Shown piece by piece: positions 32,849-44,145 of a stretch of 64,000 nt of DNA. The DNA lies in contig WAEK01000021.1 in the NCBI GenBank assembly GCA_011634665.1, forward strand, positions 484,501-548,500. The letters are read 5' to 3'. Under the pieces are notes generated by a model. It was not told where the DNA came from. It did no database searches and saw only the letters and a list, made by a program, of their open reading frames with translations. Numbering within the stretch: the stretch's first letter is position 1; the number at the start of each line of letters is the position of its first letter. The position numbers and the translations under genes are program-made. This DNA is from Mortierella sp. BCC40632 (Eukaryota; Mortierellomycota; Mortierellomycetes; Mortierellales; Mortierellaceae).

Positions 32849-34982
32849 ATGAACATCATTCAGAGATCTTCCAGTGTCATTCCCACGACTTCGTCCCCGA
32901 GCATGTCTAGAGTGTTCGCTTTGAGCAGAGGATCCCTCCGTCGCTTGGAATCAATTGCCGCTCAGGGTCACGCCTCCGTTTCGGGTGGTTACCAACTTGC
33001 AAGGAAGCAACCCGTTCTTGGTTTTGTCCCTGGTTGGATAGAAAGGAAGACATTCTTCTCGGCGACGTGCTCACTTCATCAACAGGTGAACAAGGGTGGA
33101 CCAACCATCCAGTCCTTGCTTGAAAAGACTCACCAGGAAAAAGACCTTCATCAAGACGATAGTTGGAACGGCAATAAAATAGACAGCAAAGGCACGGAAA
33201 TTGATGAAGCGCGTTTGAAGGACCGACCAAATTCGAGCCCATCTGACCACCAGGGCGGTACAGCAAAGGCACCAGCAACTCCGGGACCACTGGATGGTAT
33301 CCGAGTCTTGGATCTTACGCGTGTATTAGGTACTTGATAAAGTCCTGATAGACAGTTTTTTCATGTAAAGTGACCAGCTCATAGAGTACTAATGTCCACT
33401 TCTGTTCAACTCTGGCATTTTATGGCAGCTGGACCTTACTGTACGCAGCTACTCGGTGATCTTGGGTAAGATACCAGTAAAGCTTGAGAAAACTCTGGTT
33501 TGCGGGGCGGATCGAGATATTCTAAACTAATGTTGTCTTGACTTGCTTGTCTTTATTGACCATGGATCTGGATCTGAACATTTCATCAACGACAAATGTA
33601 GTGCAGAGGTGATCAAGATTGAGAATCCCAAAGGAGGAGATGATACTCGATCATGGGGTCCACCCTTTGCAAATAACCAAGTCTCATCCGATCCGTCGTC
33701 TCCTTCATCACAGTCGACATCTCCAGAGAGCGCCTATTTCTTGGGAGTGAACCGCAACAAGAAATCGATCACGGTTAACATTCGATCCGAGGAAGGCAAA
33801 AAGCTGATCCAGGACCTGGCTCGGAAATGTGATGTCCTAGTCGAGAACTATGTCCCAGGGAAGCTAGATGAGATGGGACTTGGTTACAAGGAACTGTCTT
33901 CACTCAATCCTGGCCTTATTTATACCTCCATCACAGGTACGTTTGCTAAGCCGAGATAAGATGATGATTCACTAGAAGATGACGAACATGATGCTAATAA
34001 GACATCCACACTTCCTTTTCAATATCCCATAATTTTTTTTTCTTTTCTTTCCATAAACTGATAGGATATGGGCAGACTGGACCTTATCGAACCCGGCCTG
34101 GATACGATGTAATGATCGAGGCAGAAGCAGGACTGATGTATATTACAGGAGAAGCAGATGGAACTCCTGTCAAAGTCGGGGTGGCCGTGACAGGTAAACA
34201 AGAGTCTGCCTGCAGAGCTAGAAATAAGAAGCGTTATTTTGTGCTCGTCAAAATGAATCAACTCACCTGGATGAACAATTGATGATATATATTTAGACTT
34301 GACGACAGGGCTTTACGCGCATGGAGCTATTATGGCGGCGCTTTTGGCAAGAATGAAATCAGGACGTGGTCAACATATTGATTGTTCCCTGTTGGATTCT
34401 CAAGTCGTCACTCTAGCCAATATTGCTAGCAGCTATTTGATTTCAGGTCAAGAGGCAAAACGCTGGGGAACATCTCACCCTTCCATTGTCCCTTATCAAG
34501 TCTTACCTAGCCAGGATTCTCATATCATGATTGGCGCGGGGAATGATGGACAGTTCAAGATCCTTTGTACTGTCCTTGGGCTAGACCACCTGCCAGATGA
34601 CCTTGCCTATAAGACTAACAAAGACCGCGTTCGGAATCGACAGGCTTTGATTGCCATCCTTTCGGAACGACTACAGACCAAGACAAATTCAGAATGGCTC
34701 GCGGCTCTTGATGGTCAAGGGATCCCATTTGCTCCGATCAACAATATTGCCCAGACGTTTGCACATCCACAGGTAGTCGCTCGTGAGATGATCCAAGAGA
34801 TTGAGCACCCGACCGCAGGCAAAATCAAGCTTACGGGTATCCCGGTCAAATACTCGGAAACGAAGGCTACCATCCGGGCCCCACCCCCACTGCTGGGACA
34901 GCACACAAACGAGGTTTTGAAGGACGTACTAGGTTATGATGCGCAAAAGATCAAGACACTCAAGGAGCAAAAGGCCATCTAG
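32849..34982 (+). CDS. SUGCT: Class III CoA transferase, SUGCT-like (glutarate CoA transferase), mitochondrial
   Basis: Exons 32849-33329, 33429-33465, 33602-33936, 34065-34193 and 34298(34297)-34982, 555 aa. A basic, Ser-rich N-terminal extension of about 145 residues looks like a mitochondrial targeting and linker region. The CaiB/BaiF core begins [20 protein letters not shown], then [52 protein letters not shown] and [27 protein letters not shown] holds the expected catalytic aspartate, followed by [20 protein letters not shown]. The family moves CoA between carboxylic acids; human SUGCT makes glutaryl-CoA from glutarate using succinyl-CoA, in lysine breakdown. The close match across the core makes SUGCT the best call, but other fungal formyl- or succinyl-CoA transferases share the fold, so the acceptor acid is inferred. 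Confidence 0.88.
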
Positions 34983-34992
34983 TCTCTGCTCC

Positions 34993-35012
34993 AAAAAAAA
35001 AAAAAAAAAAAA
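34993..35012 (+). repeat. Poly(A) tract, 20 nt, after CoA transferase stop
   Basis: Sense-strand A run ten bases after the stop codon of the SUGCT-like gene. Confidence 0.95.
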
Positions 35013-36926
35013 GGCCAAAGAGCATTTTCCATATTACGCACAAAAAAGATAGACAATAGACCCAATTGTCCCCACTTGTAAAGCGAGGATTTAAACGGGA
35101 TCCCAATCTCAATATACATGGTGTACGGTAACGCCCGATCGTTTGGACTTTTTTTTTTCCTTCCACCACTCTTTTCCTCTATACCACCTTTCATATCGCT
35201 CAGAAAAAAAAAACCTCAAAATCCCCTTCGGACGTACGATGGTGGACCATTAGGCCTCTAGTATGGCTATTGGACTTAGGCGTAACCTCCGCCTAGATAG
35301 CCAAAGAAACATATAGACTAGTCTAAAAAGGGTCTCTCAATGGTGCTAAAGCGGTCAAACCATGACATCTTATGGTAGAGTGAGCGGGGAATCCTGGTTG
35401 TGTGTAGGTGAGCGTGGGTAGAAGAGTGGAGGACAATGTGAGAGAAGTGCTACAGAGGAGAACTTATTTCACGTACCCTGATCTTGGTAGATAGGTAAAG
35501 GTATGGTGAGACAGGTATCTTCTCCAAGATCAGCATGGGTACAAAGAAAGAAAGAGAGAGAAAAAAAGAAAAGGAAAGGAAAGAAACGAAAAAGGGTCAA
35601 GGATCAAGAGTATCCGCCCCGTTGGGATCCAGCATTGGACAATTCTGGCAAGTGTCCAGGGTCACTGAGAGTCGGGTAACTCTACTTCAGGAAAGCATCC
35701 AGAGAAAAAAAAAAGGAACTGTTTCAAGAATACGGATCTAGGGAGTAGTTGACGTATTCCCTAGGATCGCGTCTTTTAATCTCGGTCGGACAATGGTCCT
35801 CTTACTCCCTACAGCTCCGTGTCAGAGCCATGCGCCGTCCCAACACCAGTTGAGAGCCAAGCTCGCGGCCTGGATCAGGAGAGGGGTGGGGAAGGAGGCA
35901 GGAGACGGTGTCAAAGGAGTCGAAAAAGCGGAGATTGGGAAGGAAAAATGATTTTCGATCGAAAAATGCCTGTCAGCCTGCACGCCTTTTTTCAAAAGGA
36001 GAACCCTTCTGGAGGCGCCAGTGGGCATCAATGGGTCTGGGAGACGTTCTTGGAAACCCTGAGTGCAGGGACGAAGTTGTGCCACCATGGGAGCCATCCA
36101 TGTGTGTGGGATGATAGGCAAAGAGAATGGCCTGACGAGGTGGTGAATGCGGGGGTTGGACAAGAACGGTATGTGAGCCCCATTAATTTCCTTGCTCCAA
36201 GACCTCTGGAAATTTATCGTTTTATTGCAATACAAGGCTGCTGCTCAGCACAAAGCAGTCTCGACGACCGATTGCCTGCCTGGTCGTTGTGTTGCCCCCT
36301 ACCTATCATGGAAGGAGCCTAGCCGGGCCTCTCTTTATCTCTCGCATTTGTGTCCAGAGAAAGAAAACTCGAGTGATACCAACAGGGCATAATCAGTTGC
36401 TGTGTCGCTCCAGCAGTCAATAGACTTGACCGTTTGTACTCTGAAAACGGATTTACCCTTTGCCTCTTCCCGAGACACTCCTCCGGCGCCTACTCCTCCC
36501 TTGCATAGTAATAATGCATCCTGGCGGGCGCTCCAGGTGGAGATCGGGTTCTTTGTAAGAGAGAGAGACACGGCTCTCGGGATTCTTCCCACGGGGCGGA
36601 AATGAGGCTATGACCAAATTGGCAGGATGTAGTTCACGACCGTACCTTGTCCTCGACCCTCATTTGCCCGAGAAATGGAGAGCGAGAGAGGCGAGGGCGA
36701 TCGCCAGAGAGTAATGAGAGCCGAGTCCAGGGGAAATACTTCAGCACCCACAGCTTCTCATTCTTCAGACTTATTGAAGGTCCCCCAAATATGGAAAACT
36801 CCGCTCTCATTTACAGCGATAATGCAAGGCCATCGCATATTAGATGAGCACGCGAATTATTCGACGAGGCAGCTCTTTTCTATTGCCTGCCTTACAGCAT
36901 TCCTCTTCAGGGACAGCGGAAAAAAG

Positions 36927-36963
36927 AGTCAGCCAAGTCAGCCAAGTCAGTCAAATCAGCCAA
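36927..36963 (+). repeat. Short tandem repeat, unit AGTCAGCCA
   Basis: Four copies, two exact and two with one base change each, of the nine-base unit in intergenic sequence. Confidence 0.85.
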
Positions 36964-38204
36964 GCGCCCGTCAACCGTTTGGAGGTCTTCCAGAAATCCC
37001 AGTTGGCTCCTCTTGTCTAGGTGCGACCACAGATCTGTCAAACAGTGCATTAGGTCTTGCATAGAGGAAAGGACAAGTTCCGGGACGAAGAGTCAGGGCA
37101 ATAAGGGGTAGTAGGGAGTAGTAGGGGGAGGAAGGGGTTTACGATGTGTTGGATTTCGAAGTCGTTTGGCAGTAGCAAGAATAAGGCACCACTAAAACAT
37201 TGTCCTGATCAAAGACGGCGTAAGGAAGAGAGGAGGGGGAAGCGAGGGGGGGGGAGGGGAACTCGAGCAAGGAATGTAACCGTTGGACCTTAATCCACTT
37301 TGCGTTTTTCTTCTTCCAGGAACGGAAATTCAGGAACGTCTCGCCTATCATCTTAGTGGTCCAACGAAGCCGTTAGCCATTATTGGACAGCTGTAACAGT
37401 TTCCGTCCCTTCCTCGCCTTCCTTTCCCATCTCTGATCCTCCATCTCTTTTCCCCACTCTTTGACGCTCACTCGTCGGCTCTCCCGCGTAGCTTCAGAAC
37501 TGGAATGCAATATTTGTTTTCCTTCTATGCAGTCAAGCATAGAGCGCGGCCCAAGTAATCCCCAAACAAAGGCACAAAGAAAAAAGAAAATGGCGCGTTT
37601 CTTCCTCTCTTAGCAGTCCATTTCTGGTCTCGCTGAGATGCTTGATTCTTCCCTTCCTAAAGAGATTCCGTGCCATTCTTCTGCAGAGGCGGATTGAGCG
37701 ATTAGGAAGAGCCGAATCACCAAGTCTCTGTCAAACCAACCACCATTGTAGGGTGTAGCACCCCAACACTCTAGCACCTTGCCACTTTTTTTCCTCTCTT
37801 TTTCCCCTGACAGGGTCTACTATTTGGCTGCCCTGTTCTGGATTGTTCTGCTCTGACATGTTACCGGTGATTGGGTTCTTGCTCAAGGTTCATAGAATTG
37901 CTGTGACTGGTAAGTAGGCGAGGAGCCGCTCTCTATCATGTATCCGTCCCTGATATCTTTTGCTCTCTTGTCCAGTCAAAAAAGTTTCTCAGCCTACATT
38001 ACATTTCATGTTGCTTCTGCCTCTGTTGTTACTATTGCTACCACTTACCTTTCACTCCGCCCCTCTCCACCTCCATGCTTCCTTGTCTTTTTGATTACTT
38101 CACTCAATGAGGCTCTGCAGAGTGGACGCAATTGCGTGCCAAACCCTCGCATCTATGCTCACTCCAATACCCTGTCCCCCCTTTAGAAGCTCCCTCCTCA
38201 GGCC

Positions 38205-38213
38205 TATAAAAGG
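38205..38213 (+). promoter_or_regulatory. TATA box of the LPMO gene
   Basis: TATAAAAGG flanked by a short GGCCT inverted pair, 241 bases before the ATG at 38454. The pyrimidine-rich leader between them includes a CA repeat. Confidence 0.6.
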
Positions 38214-38453
38214 CCTCGACCTCTCCCTTCTTTTTGTCTCCTTGTCCTCGCCACAACCAACTCACTCTCTCATCAAGAGAAGAAAAATCTTAGGAGCTTA
38301 CAGTCTCTCCCTTCCATCTTGCACTCTTCGCAATCGTCCTCATCCCATCGCCTTTCCACGCACACACACACATACACAGCCGATTTACCTCCGCACCTCT
38401 TTTTACAAACCAAATCCCTTTACTCCCTCATCATCAACATCAACCTCTTCAAC

Positions 38454-39315
38454 ATGCTCTTCTCCAAGACTACCTTCTTTGCTGCCGCTTTGGCTGTTAT
38501 CTCGGCCATGGCTGTCGAGGCTCACGTCTCGATTGAGAAGCCTTGCCCCCGTAGCGGTCCCTTTGCTGGATGCAGCCCTACTGTGAGCGGAAAGACCGAT
38601 TACGACATCACCACCCCTGTCGGTACCCATGACAGAATCAACCTCCCTCTGTGCAAGGTAAACAACGACATAAACAACAACAGCAACAGCAACAAGAGAT
38701 TGATCCGCACACTTTCTTTTCCCCTAGTCTTTAAATCAATACTCACATTTCGTTCTCTCTCTCTCCTTCTCTCCTTCTCCAATACAGAACACCTCGCCCC
38801 AGACCAAGCGTACCGTCCTTCGTGCTGGTCAGACCCTCAAGACCGAGTACAAGGTCGGTGCTGCTCATGGAGGCGGTCACTGTCAATGGGCTTTGTCTTA
38901 TGACAACGGCAAGACCTGGGTTGTCTTCCAGACCTTGATCCGTGAGTGTCTTCGTGGTATCCCCAACGGTGGTTCTTACTCCGTCAACGTCAAGATCCCT
39001 GCCTCGGCTCCCTCGGGCAAGGCCATCTTCCAGTGGATCTGGAACAATGCTATCGGCAACCGTGAGTTGTACTCCAACTGTGTCGATGTTGAGATCCGTG
39101 GCAAGAATGGAGGTTCGATCACCGGTGTCGTCCCCTTGTTCGCCAACTATGGTCCCAAGAGTCTTTACATTGGCGAGTTCCCTCGTCCTTCGGATAAGGA
39201 TGGTCATGAGGCCTTTGCTCGTCGCAAGAAGATCACTGTCCGTGTTCCTGCCAAGGGTGCTTCCAAGGCCAAGGGTGCTTCTACCAAGTCCAAGGCCAAG
39301 CCCAAGAGCAAGTAA
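38454..39315 (+). CDS. Secreted AA11-like lytic polysaccharide monooxygenase
   Basis: Exons 38454-38657 and 38788-39315, 243 aa. The signal peptide (residues 1-23, ending MAVEA) would expose His24 as the mature N-terminus, as required for the copper histidine brace. The second brace histidine is expected in AAHGGGHCQWALSYD (His95, or possibly His99). The motif FQWIWNNAIGNRELYSNC matches the conserved WNxxGNREMYxNC region of fungal AA11 enzymes. AA11 members cleave chitin oxidatively using copper and a reductant or peroxide. The protein ends in a 30-residue Lys/Ser/Ala tail (KGASKAKGASTKSKAKPKSK) instead of a chitin-binding module; such a tail could bind anionic wall polymer. The leader carries a TATA box and the gene has codon choices typical of high expression (many GTC, ACC, AAG). 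Substrate is inferred from the family. Confidence 0.82.
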
Positions 39316-39960
39316 AAAAAAAAAACAAAAATGCTTGGACTCTAAGATCGGAGGTTTCATTTCCTTTCTCCCTTTTTTTTTATTTCCTCCTTGGAGGAAC
39401 TGAAGCAGAAGAGGGGAAGGGGAGTGAGAAAGAAAGGGGTGTCCAATTTTATCTTCTATTTTTCCTCGGTGTTCTTGTCCACATTTTAAAAAAGACGTTG
39501 GATATCAGGCAAAAGAGTTTCCTGCATCCTCAAGTTTGACACACACGCACACACACACGCACATCCACTCCCTTAGTGCTCCGCATCTCCGATAATAAAA
39601 ATTAAAAAAAAGACAAGGCTGGTCCTTGAAATACACTACTGTCTCCCCTGACATGCCCACATGGCTGTAAAAATTACTGTTATTGAATATTTTATTTACT
39701 TTTTTTTTTTTTTAAAAAAAATCGTCGAGGGAAAATAAAATAAAAAAATATATATCAAAACATGGGAAGAGTACCTTCCTTTTTTTTTTTTTTGGATGTG
39801 TGTGTGTATGTGTTGTGGCAGTGATAGTAATAGTAGTAAAGGTAATAGTTATGGTCGTCGCTGCTTACAAGTGCTTTTTTGTGTCATGGATGATAAAAAA
39901 TATCAGAGTCTTTCAGTAGGAGATCGTCTTGCATAGCCCTACCTGAACGCTCGCATTTTT

Positions 39961-39996
<36 letters not shown>

Positions 39997-40010
39997 CCGA
40001 TTTTCTAACT
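39316..40010. other. Convergent intergenic region with long homopolymers
   Basis: 3' flanks of the LPMO (+) and the RasGEF (-). It contains A and T runs, CA/TG repeats at about 39541-39560 and 39797-39812, and a 34-T tract next to the RasGEF stop. No gene seen. Confidence 0.6.
39963..39996 (-). repeat. Poly(A) tract (minus strand), 34 nt, after RasGEF stop
   Basis: T run on the plus strand, so an A run in the sense strand of the RasGEF gene, starting 14 bases beyond its stop codon. Confidence 0.95.
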
Positions 40011-43000
40011 TCAGAGAAGTACACCTTCTTCTTCAACACTCGTTGGTCGTGTGCTCTCTCCACCTCCTCCACCTCCTCCACCTCCACCTACGCTACCAGT
40101 ACTCCCCCTCGGGTCTGTGCTACTCGTCGAGTACTGACTACTGACTCCGCTACTGTATCCATGGCTGTGTCCATGACTATGGTGGTATCCCATTGAGGAG
40201 GTCCAGCTAGAACCACTCGACCATCCAGAGCTCTTCTCCTTGGGTGGTTCTCGGATCAAACTCAGCTCATCCACCATCTTCTGTGGTACCCATGGCCTCG
40301 TCAACAGGTAATGAAGGATCAATTGTTGTGTCGATCGAATCCCTCCACCTCCATATCCAACTCCAAGATCATCGTCTTCTTCTTCAAAGGAGGACCGATG
40401 TGTTATATTAGCTCCACTTCCGCTACCGCCTCCACTACTGCCCCCATATCCAGAGTGCGATCGTTCCCGTTCCCGTTCTCGTTCTCGTTCTCGATCCCGA
40501 TCAAACGATGTCCTGTATTTGGTCGTGATCTGGAGTGCGGAGGAAAGGGATGGGGCTCGGAAATGACTATGTGTCTTGGTGGACGATTTGATATACGATC
40601 GAGGTGGCTGGGGCTCATACCGTGGTCCAGCCTGATAACATCTCAATGTCGCCAACAAATCCTGGATCCGAACATCGTCTATGGGTGAGAATTGGGTATT
40701 CACCGCAGCGGGTATAGGTTTCTCTCGAAGACTAGGGTTCGGCAAGGTCTGGGTCGATGACATAAAAGAAGGGTTGGAAAGCGTCAACGTTGTCGCGGAC
40801 GACGAAGCTGAAGACATGGAGCTATGGGCTTGAGGTGATTGAGTTGGAGATTGGGGTTGGCCAATACCGAGACCACCGGTACTGTGTCGGTTACTGTTGG
40901 TCTTCTTGACTGCAGCCAAGAGATAGGTCATATCCATAATAAATGTACCCAGGAATGGTACCATGGGTCGTCTAGCCATTTCCTTGTTCTTGGCGTCTGA
41001 CCCCGACCATCCACTGGCCACGTTGCCCAACCCCAAAAGATCAAACCGAAGACCTGATGATCCTCCAGAGGGCGTGTCCGAAAGAGTAGGGGATGAGACC
41101 TCGCCAGGTGAAGAGAGTGCTGTTCCGGCGGTGAGGCTGCTCATCATGTCTCGGTACTTGCCATAATTCCTACTCTCGCTCATCAGATCCAACAGCGATT
41201 CCAGCTTGTTGGCGCTTTTCCGGGGCAAGAAACTCCATGTTCGCTTGATCCGCTTGATAGGCGGTGTGCCAAGCGCACAGAGGACGGCCTTGAGTGTCTG
41301 AAAGTTGGCGAGCTCGTGTAGCTTGATAGCGACCTTGACCCAATAATGGATCACTTGGGCTCGACCAGAGGCCTCTGGTGGAAACAAGACCGAATGCTCA
41401 ATCAAACGCGTGAGATAGTTGAAGAAATCTGTTGAGGCCGTAATACTCCTGTGGGGTGTCTTTGGCGAGTGTGTAAGAAGTGCCGTGGGTGGGATCTCGA
41501 GAAAGATGGCTGACTCGATCAACGTCAATTGGTAGGCGAGCAAGTAAGGTGCGAACTCGAGAATGGACGTGATACTAGCTGACCGATAAAGAAGCTCGCG
41601 TACCCGGGTAATGGTCGCGACAATACCGCCCACGAGCGTTGTATGTTTCCGGACATCGTCCTGCAATCTCTGTCTCTCGATCTCGTCCTCGGGATTTGAT
41701 CCCTTGGACTCTTCCAGCTGTCGCTTTGTTTCTGCAACCATTAGACACCAGTCCCGTTCCCGCTCCACCAAGATCCTGTGTGTCGTCCGGAGTGGACTGG
41801 TGGGGATCATGGGTATATGGTCTGCGGGACCGTAGATCCTCCACTCAAGTTGGTCATCCTCATCTCCATTGGCCCGCTCGGCCTCGACAAGACTCGTCGG
41901 ATCGATGCAACCCTCGGGAAAGACTGTCTCATAGTTGATGCTTTGGTTCCGCTGGGCGAATTGCATATGCGAGAAGCGTGGAACCCCATCCGAGGGACAG
42001 CTTGACACCATACCGCTGGGCGAATGTGTTGGTGAGGCTGGTACAGAGATGGGTGGGCCAAGTCGGCGTCGCGGCAGTGGAATAGCAATGTTGGGCGAGG
42101 ACGTTCTCCTGTGCAAGTCCTCAAGGACAGGAGGTTGTTCTAAGGAGAGGAGGAGCATAAGAAAGAAAGAAAAAAAGGCTAAGTAAGATGGGGACACGAT
42201 CTCTTTATCTCCAGCTAGTTAAACTGGACCGAGAAAGATCACTGAGATGACCTGTCCCTGGCCTGTTTCCATTCGAGCCATCAATCACACGCATCCCTAT
42301 TGGTCAATTGAGCTCGCTCCTTACCATGCATGGTGTCGTCCTCGTCCTCCTCGTCCTCGTCGTCTTCTTCCTCATCCTCGTCCACGTCGCCATCCTCATC
42401 CTCTTCCTCTTCAACCTCAACCTCGATTTCGACTTCGATCTCTTCCTCCTCATCCGAATCGTGGTCTGCAAGCGATCCCTCTCCGGGAGCTTGAAGTTCG
42501 ACAGGCTTGTTGAAGAGACGGCTAGGCTTGGGTGGTAATGGTGGTGGAGAACGAAGGAGTGATTCGATCCCACTGTCTTCACTCCGCCGTGGGGCTGGCT
42601 CCAGTTCCAGCAGGCTATCAGCGAGTGATGATTGTGATGGTGACGGTATGAATCCGGGTAGACTATCTAGGGAGGCCGATGGCTCTTTCTCGGGAAGTTC
42701 GATACTAAGGCCGATATTGTCAAAGACTGGTGCGAGTGGTGGTCGACGACTGGGTTTGGGTGGGATTCCAGACGGGGATCGGAGAGGTGACGAAAACATT
42801 ATTGGAGAGGAAGGCGGTACTGGTGAGGCAGGGGTTGAAGGTGTGGTTGCAATTGACACGGTCGAGGGTGAGAGAGCTGTTGTTGAGGGCAAGGTCGAGG
42901 CCGAGGGTGGAGGTGGAGGTGAGTCGAAGCTGTTGGAGCGAGAGTGTTCGGAGCCTGCATTGAATTGCTCCGCGAGCATGTGGACACTCCTGGAAGGACC

Positions 43001-43986
43001 TGTGTATTGTCTTTCTAGCTGTTTAGCCAGAGAAGACTTTACAAGGGGTGGGTCAACGACGGCAGCGATCGCAGCATTCTGCCGCGCAAGGATGCCCTGG
43101 GCGTAGACGAGGCAGGAGCGTGCAACTGTGACCAAGGTCTCGGCCGAGGAAGACGGGAGCGCGACTGAGCTCAGCAGAAGGTCAGGCGGAGCAAAGTTGG
43201 GCGACACACACACAGCGGACAGAGAAAGACGGGCCCAGGTACGACCAAAGACCGACAAGAGGCAACCAGACAGGGAAGAGAAACCACAGTTAGTTATGTG
43301 TTGTGCGTGTGAGTGTGTTGTGTGTAGGACACACGGCGACAGGAATAAGGTTTCTTGGGTTGGGAGACGAAGGGGGATGTCGCCATGGAGTCCATGGATA
43401 CGGACCATGGGGTACAGAGAATGGGAAGAGAGAAACCCAAACGAGACCGTGCTCTCTCTCTCTTTTTCCTTTTTTTTTGTCCCTTGTCCTGTGGAAAGAG
43501 AGGCCTTGATACACCCCTGGACAAGGTTTGGTCCGACCGACCGACCGACCATCCTTTTTTTTTTTTTTTTTTTTTTGCTCGTTCGTTCGTTCGTTGTTCC
43601 TTCCCTTTCTTCCAGTCACTTGCTCGTTTTTTTTTTGCTTTTTTTGCTTACCATTCCCAATGAACTTGATCTTGCGCAGTTCGGCCGAAGCTGCCTCCAG
43701 GGTCTCGAGGTAGCCCGTGTAAGCCTCCTAGCATTGAGAGAGATAAAAGTGAAGCAAAAAGGAGATGAGGATGAAGGAAGGATAGACAGGATGGGTCGAT
43801 ACATATAGACACACATGCAGCGTATCATCGTTATGTTTGGTCCAAGAGCCAGGACAGGGTCCTATTTGGATACGTTGCTCCCAGGGGTGCGTTGCTCCAG
43901 AATGGAAGAGAGATATATATACGAGAGAGACGGGCTCATGGAGAGAGAGAGAGTTGCTCCTGTGCAGGGGTAAAAAAAAGAATAAG

Positions 43987-44046
<60 letters not shown>

Positions 44047-44145
44047 AAGAAAGAAAGGATCGTAGGCAAAAAGAAAACTCACCTTGACGTGACCACAGTG
44101 CAGCGCGCTGGCTGCCCTGGTCTGCAGAGCCTGAATCTCGTCCAT
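40011..44145 (-). CDS. Ras guanine-nucleotide exchange factor with MIT-like N-terminus
   Basis: Exons (minus) 44145-44083, 43727-43652, 43164-42325 and 42139-40011, 1035 aa. The helical N-terminus (ALQTRAASALHCGHVKEAYT, then GYLETLEAASAELRKIKFIG and VARSCLVYAQGILARQN) resembles an MIT-type bundle. A Pro/Ser-rich linker with PPKPSR motifs (possible SH3 ligands) and a long Asp/Glu run follow. The CDC25-type RasGEF domain contains SLVEAERANG, DFFNYLTRLIEHSVLFPPEA, VIHYWVKVAIKLHELANFQT, LKAVLCALGTPPIKRIKRTW, KYRDMM, and PFLGTFIMDMTYLLAAVKK, ending near LLATLRCYQAGPRY. The C-terminus is Ser/Gly-rich with an Arg-Glu repeat. It should load GTP on a Ras-family GTPase at membranes. No RasGEF-N domain is clear. 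Intron 1 contains a GA microsatellite. The exon 2/exon 3 junction is the least certain. Confidence 0.85.
43991..44042 (+). repeat. (GA)n microsatellite in RasGEF intron 1
   Basis: About 25 GA units, inside the first intron of the RasGEF gene; extends into GAAA repeats. Confidence 0.95.

Larger units (their letters stand above)
34983..38453. other. 3.5-kb intergenic region upstream of the LPMO gene
   Basis: The largest gap in the window. It begins with an A run after the CoA transferase stop, contains GA-rich stretches, a G-rich patch near 37245, a nine-base tandem repeat at 36927-36963, and the LPMO promoter with its TATA box and a long CT-rich leader. Overlapping open frames on both strands at 35819-36322 lack motifs and an ATG-initiated, conserved-looking product. 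I see no gene. Confidence 0.5.

Noticed and set aside
35819..36322. Opposed long frames in the 3.5-kb gap
   Set aside because: Plus-strand frame begins with GTG, not ATG; neither strand shows a motif or plausible splice structure.
42507..43106. 199-codon plus-strand frame over the RasGEF linker
   Set aside because: Gly/Glu-rich antisense of a Ser/Pro-rich linker; no motif.
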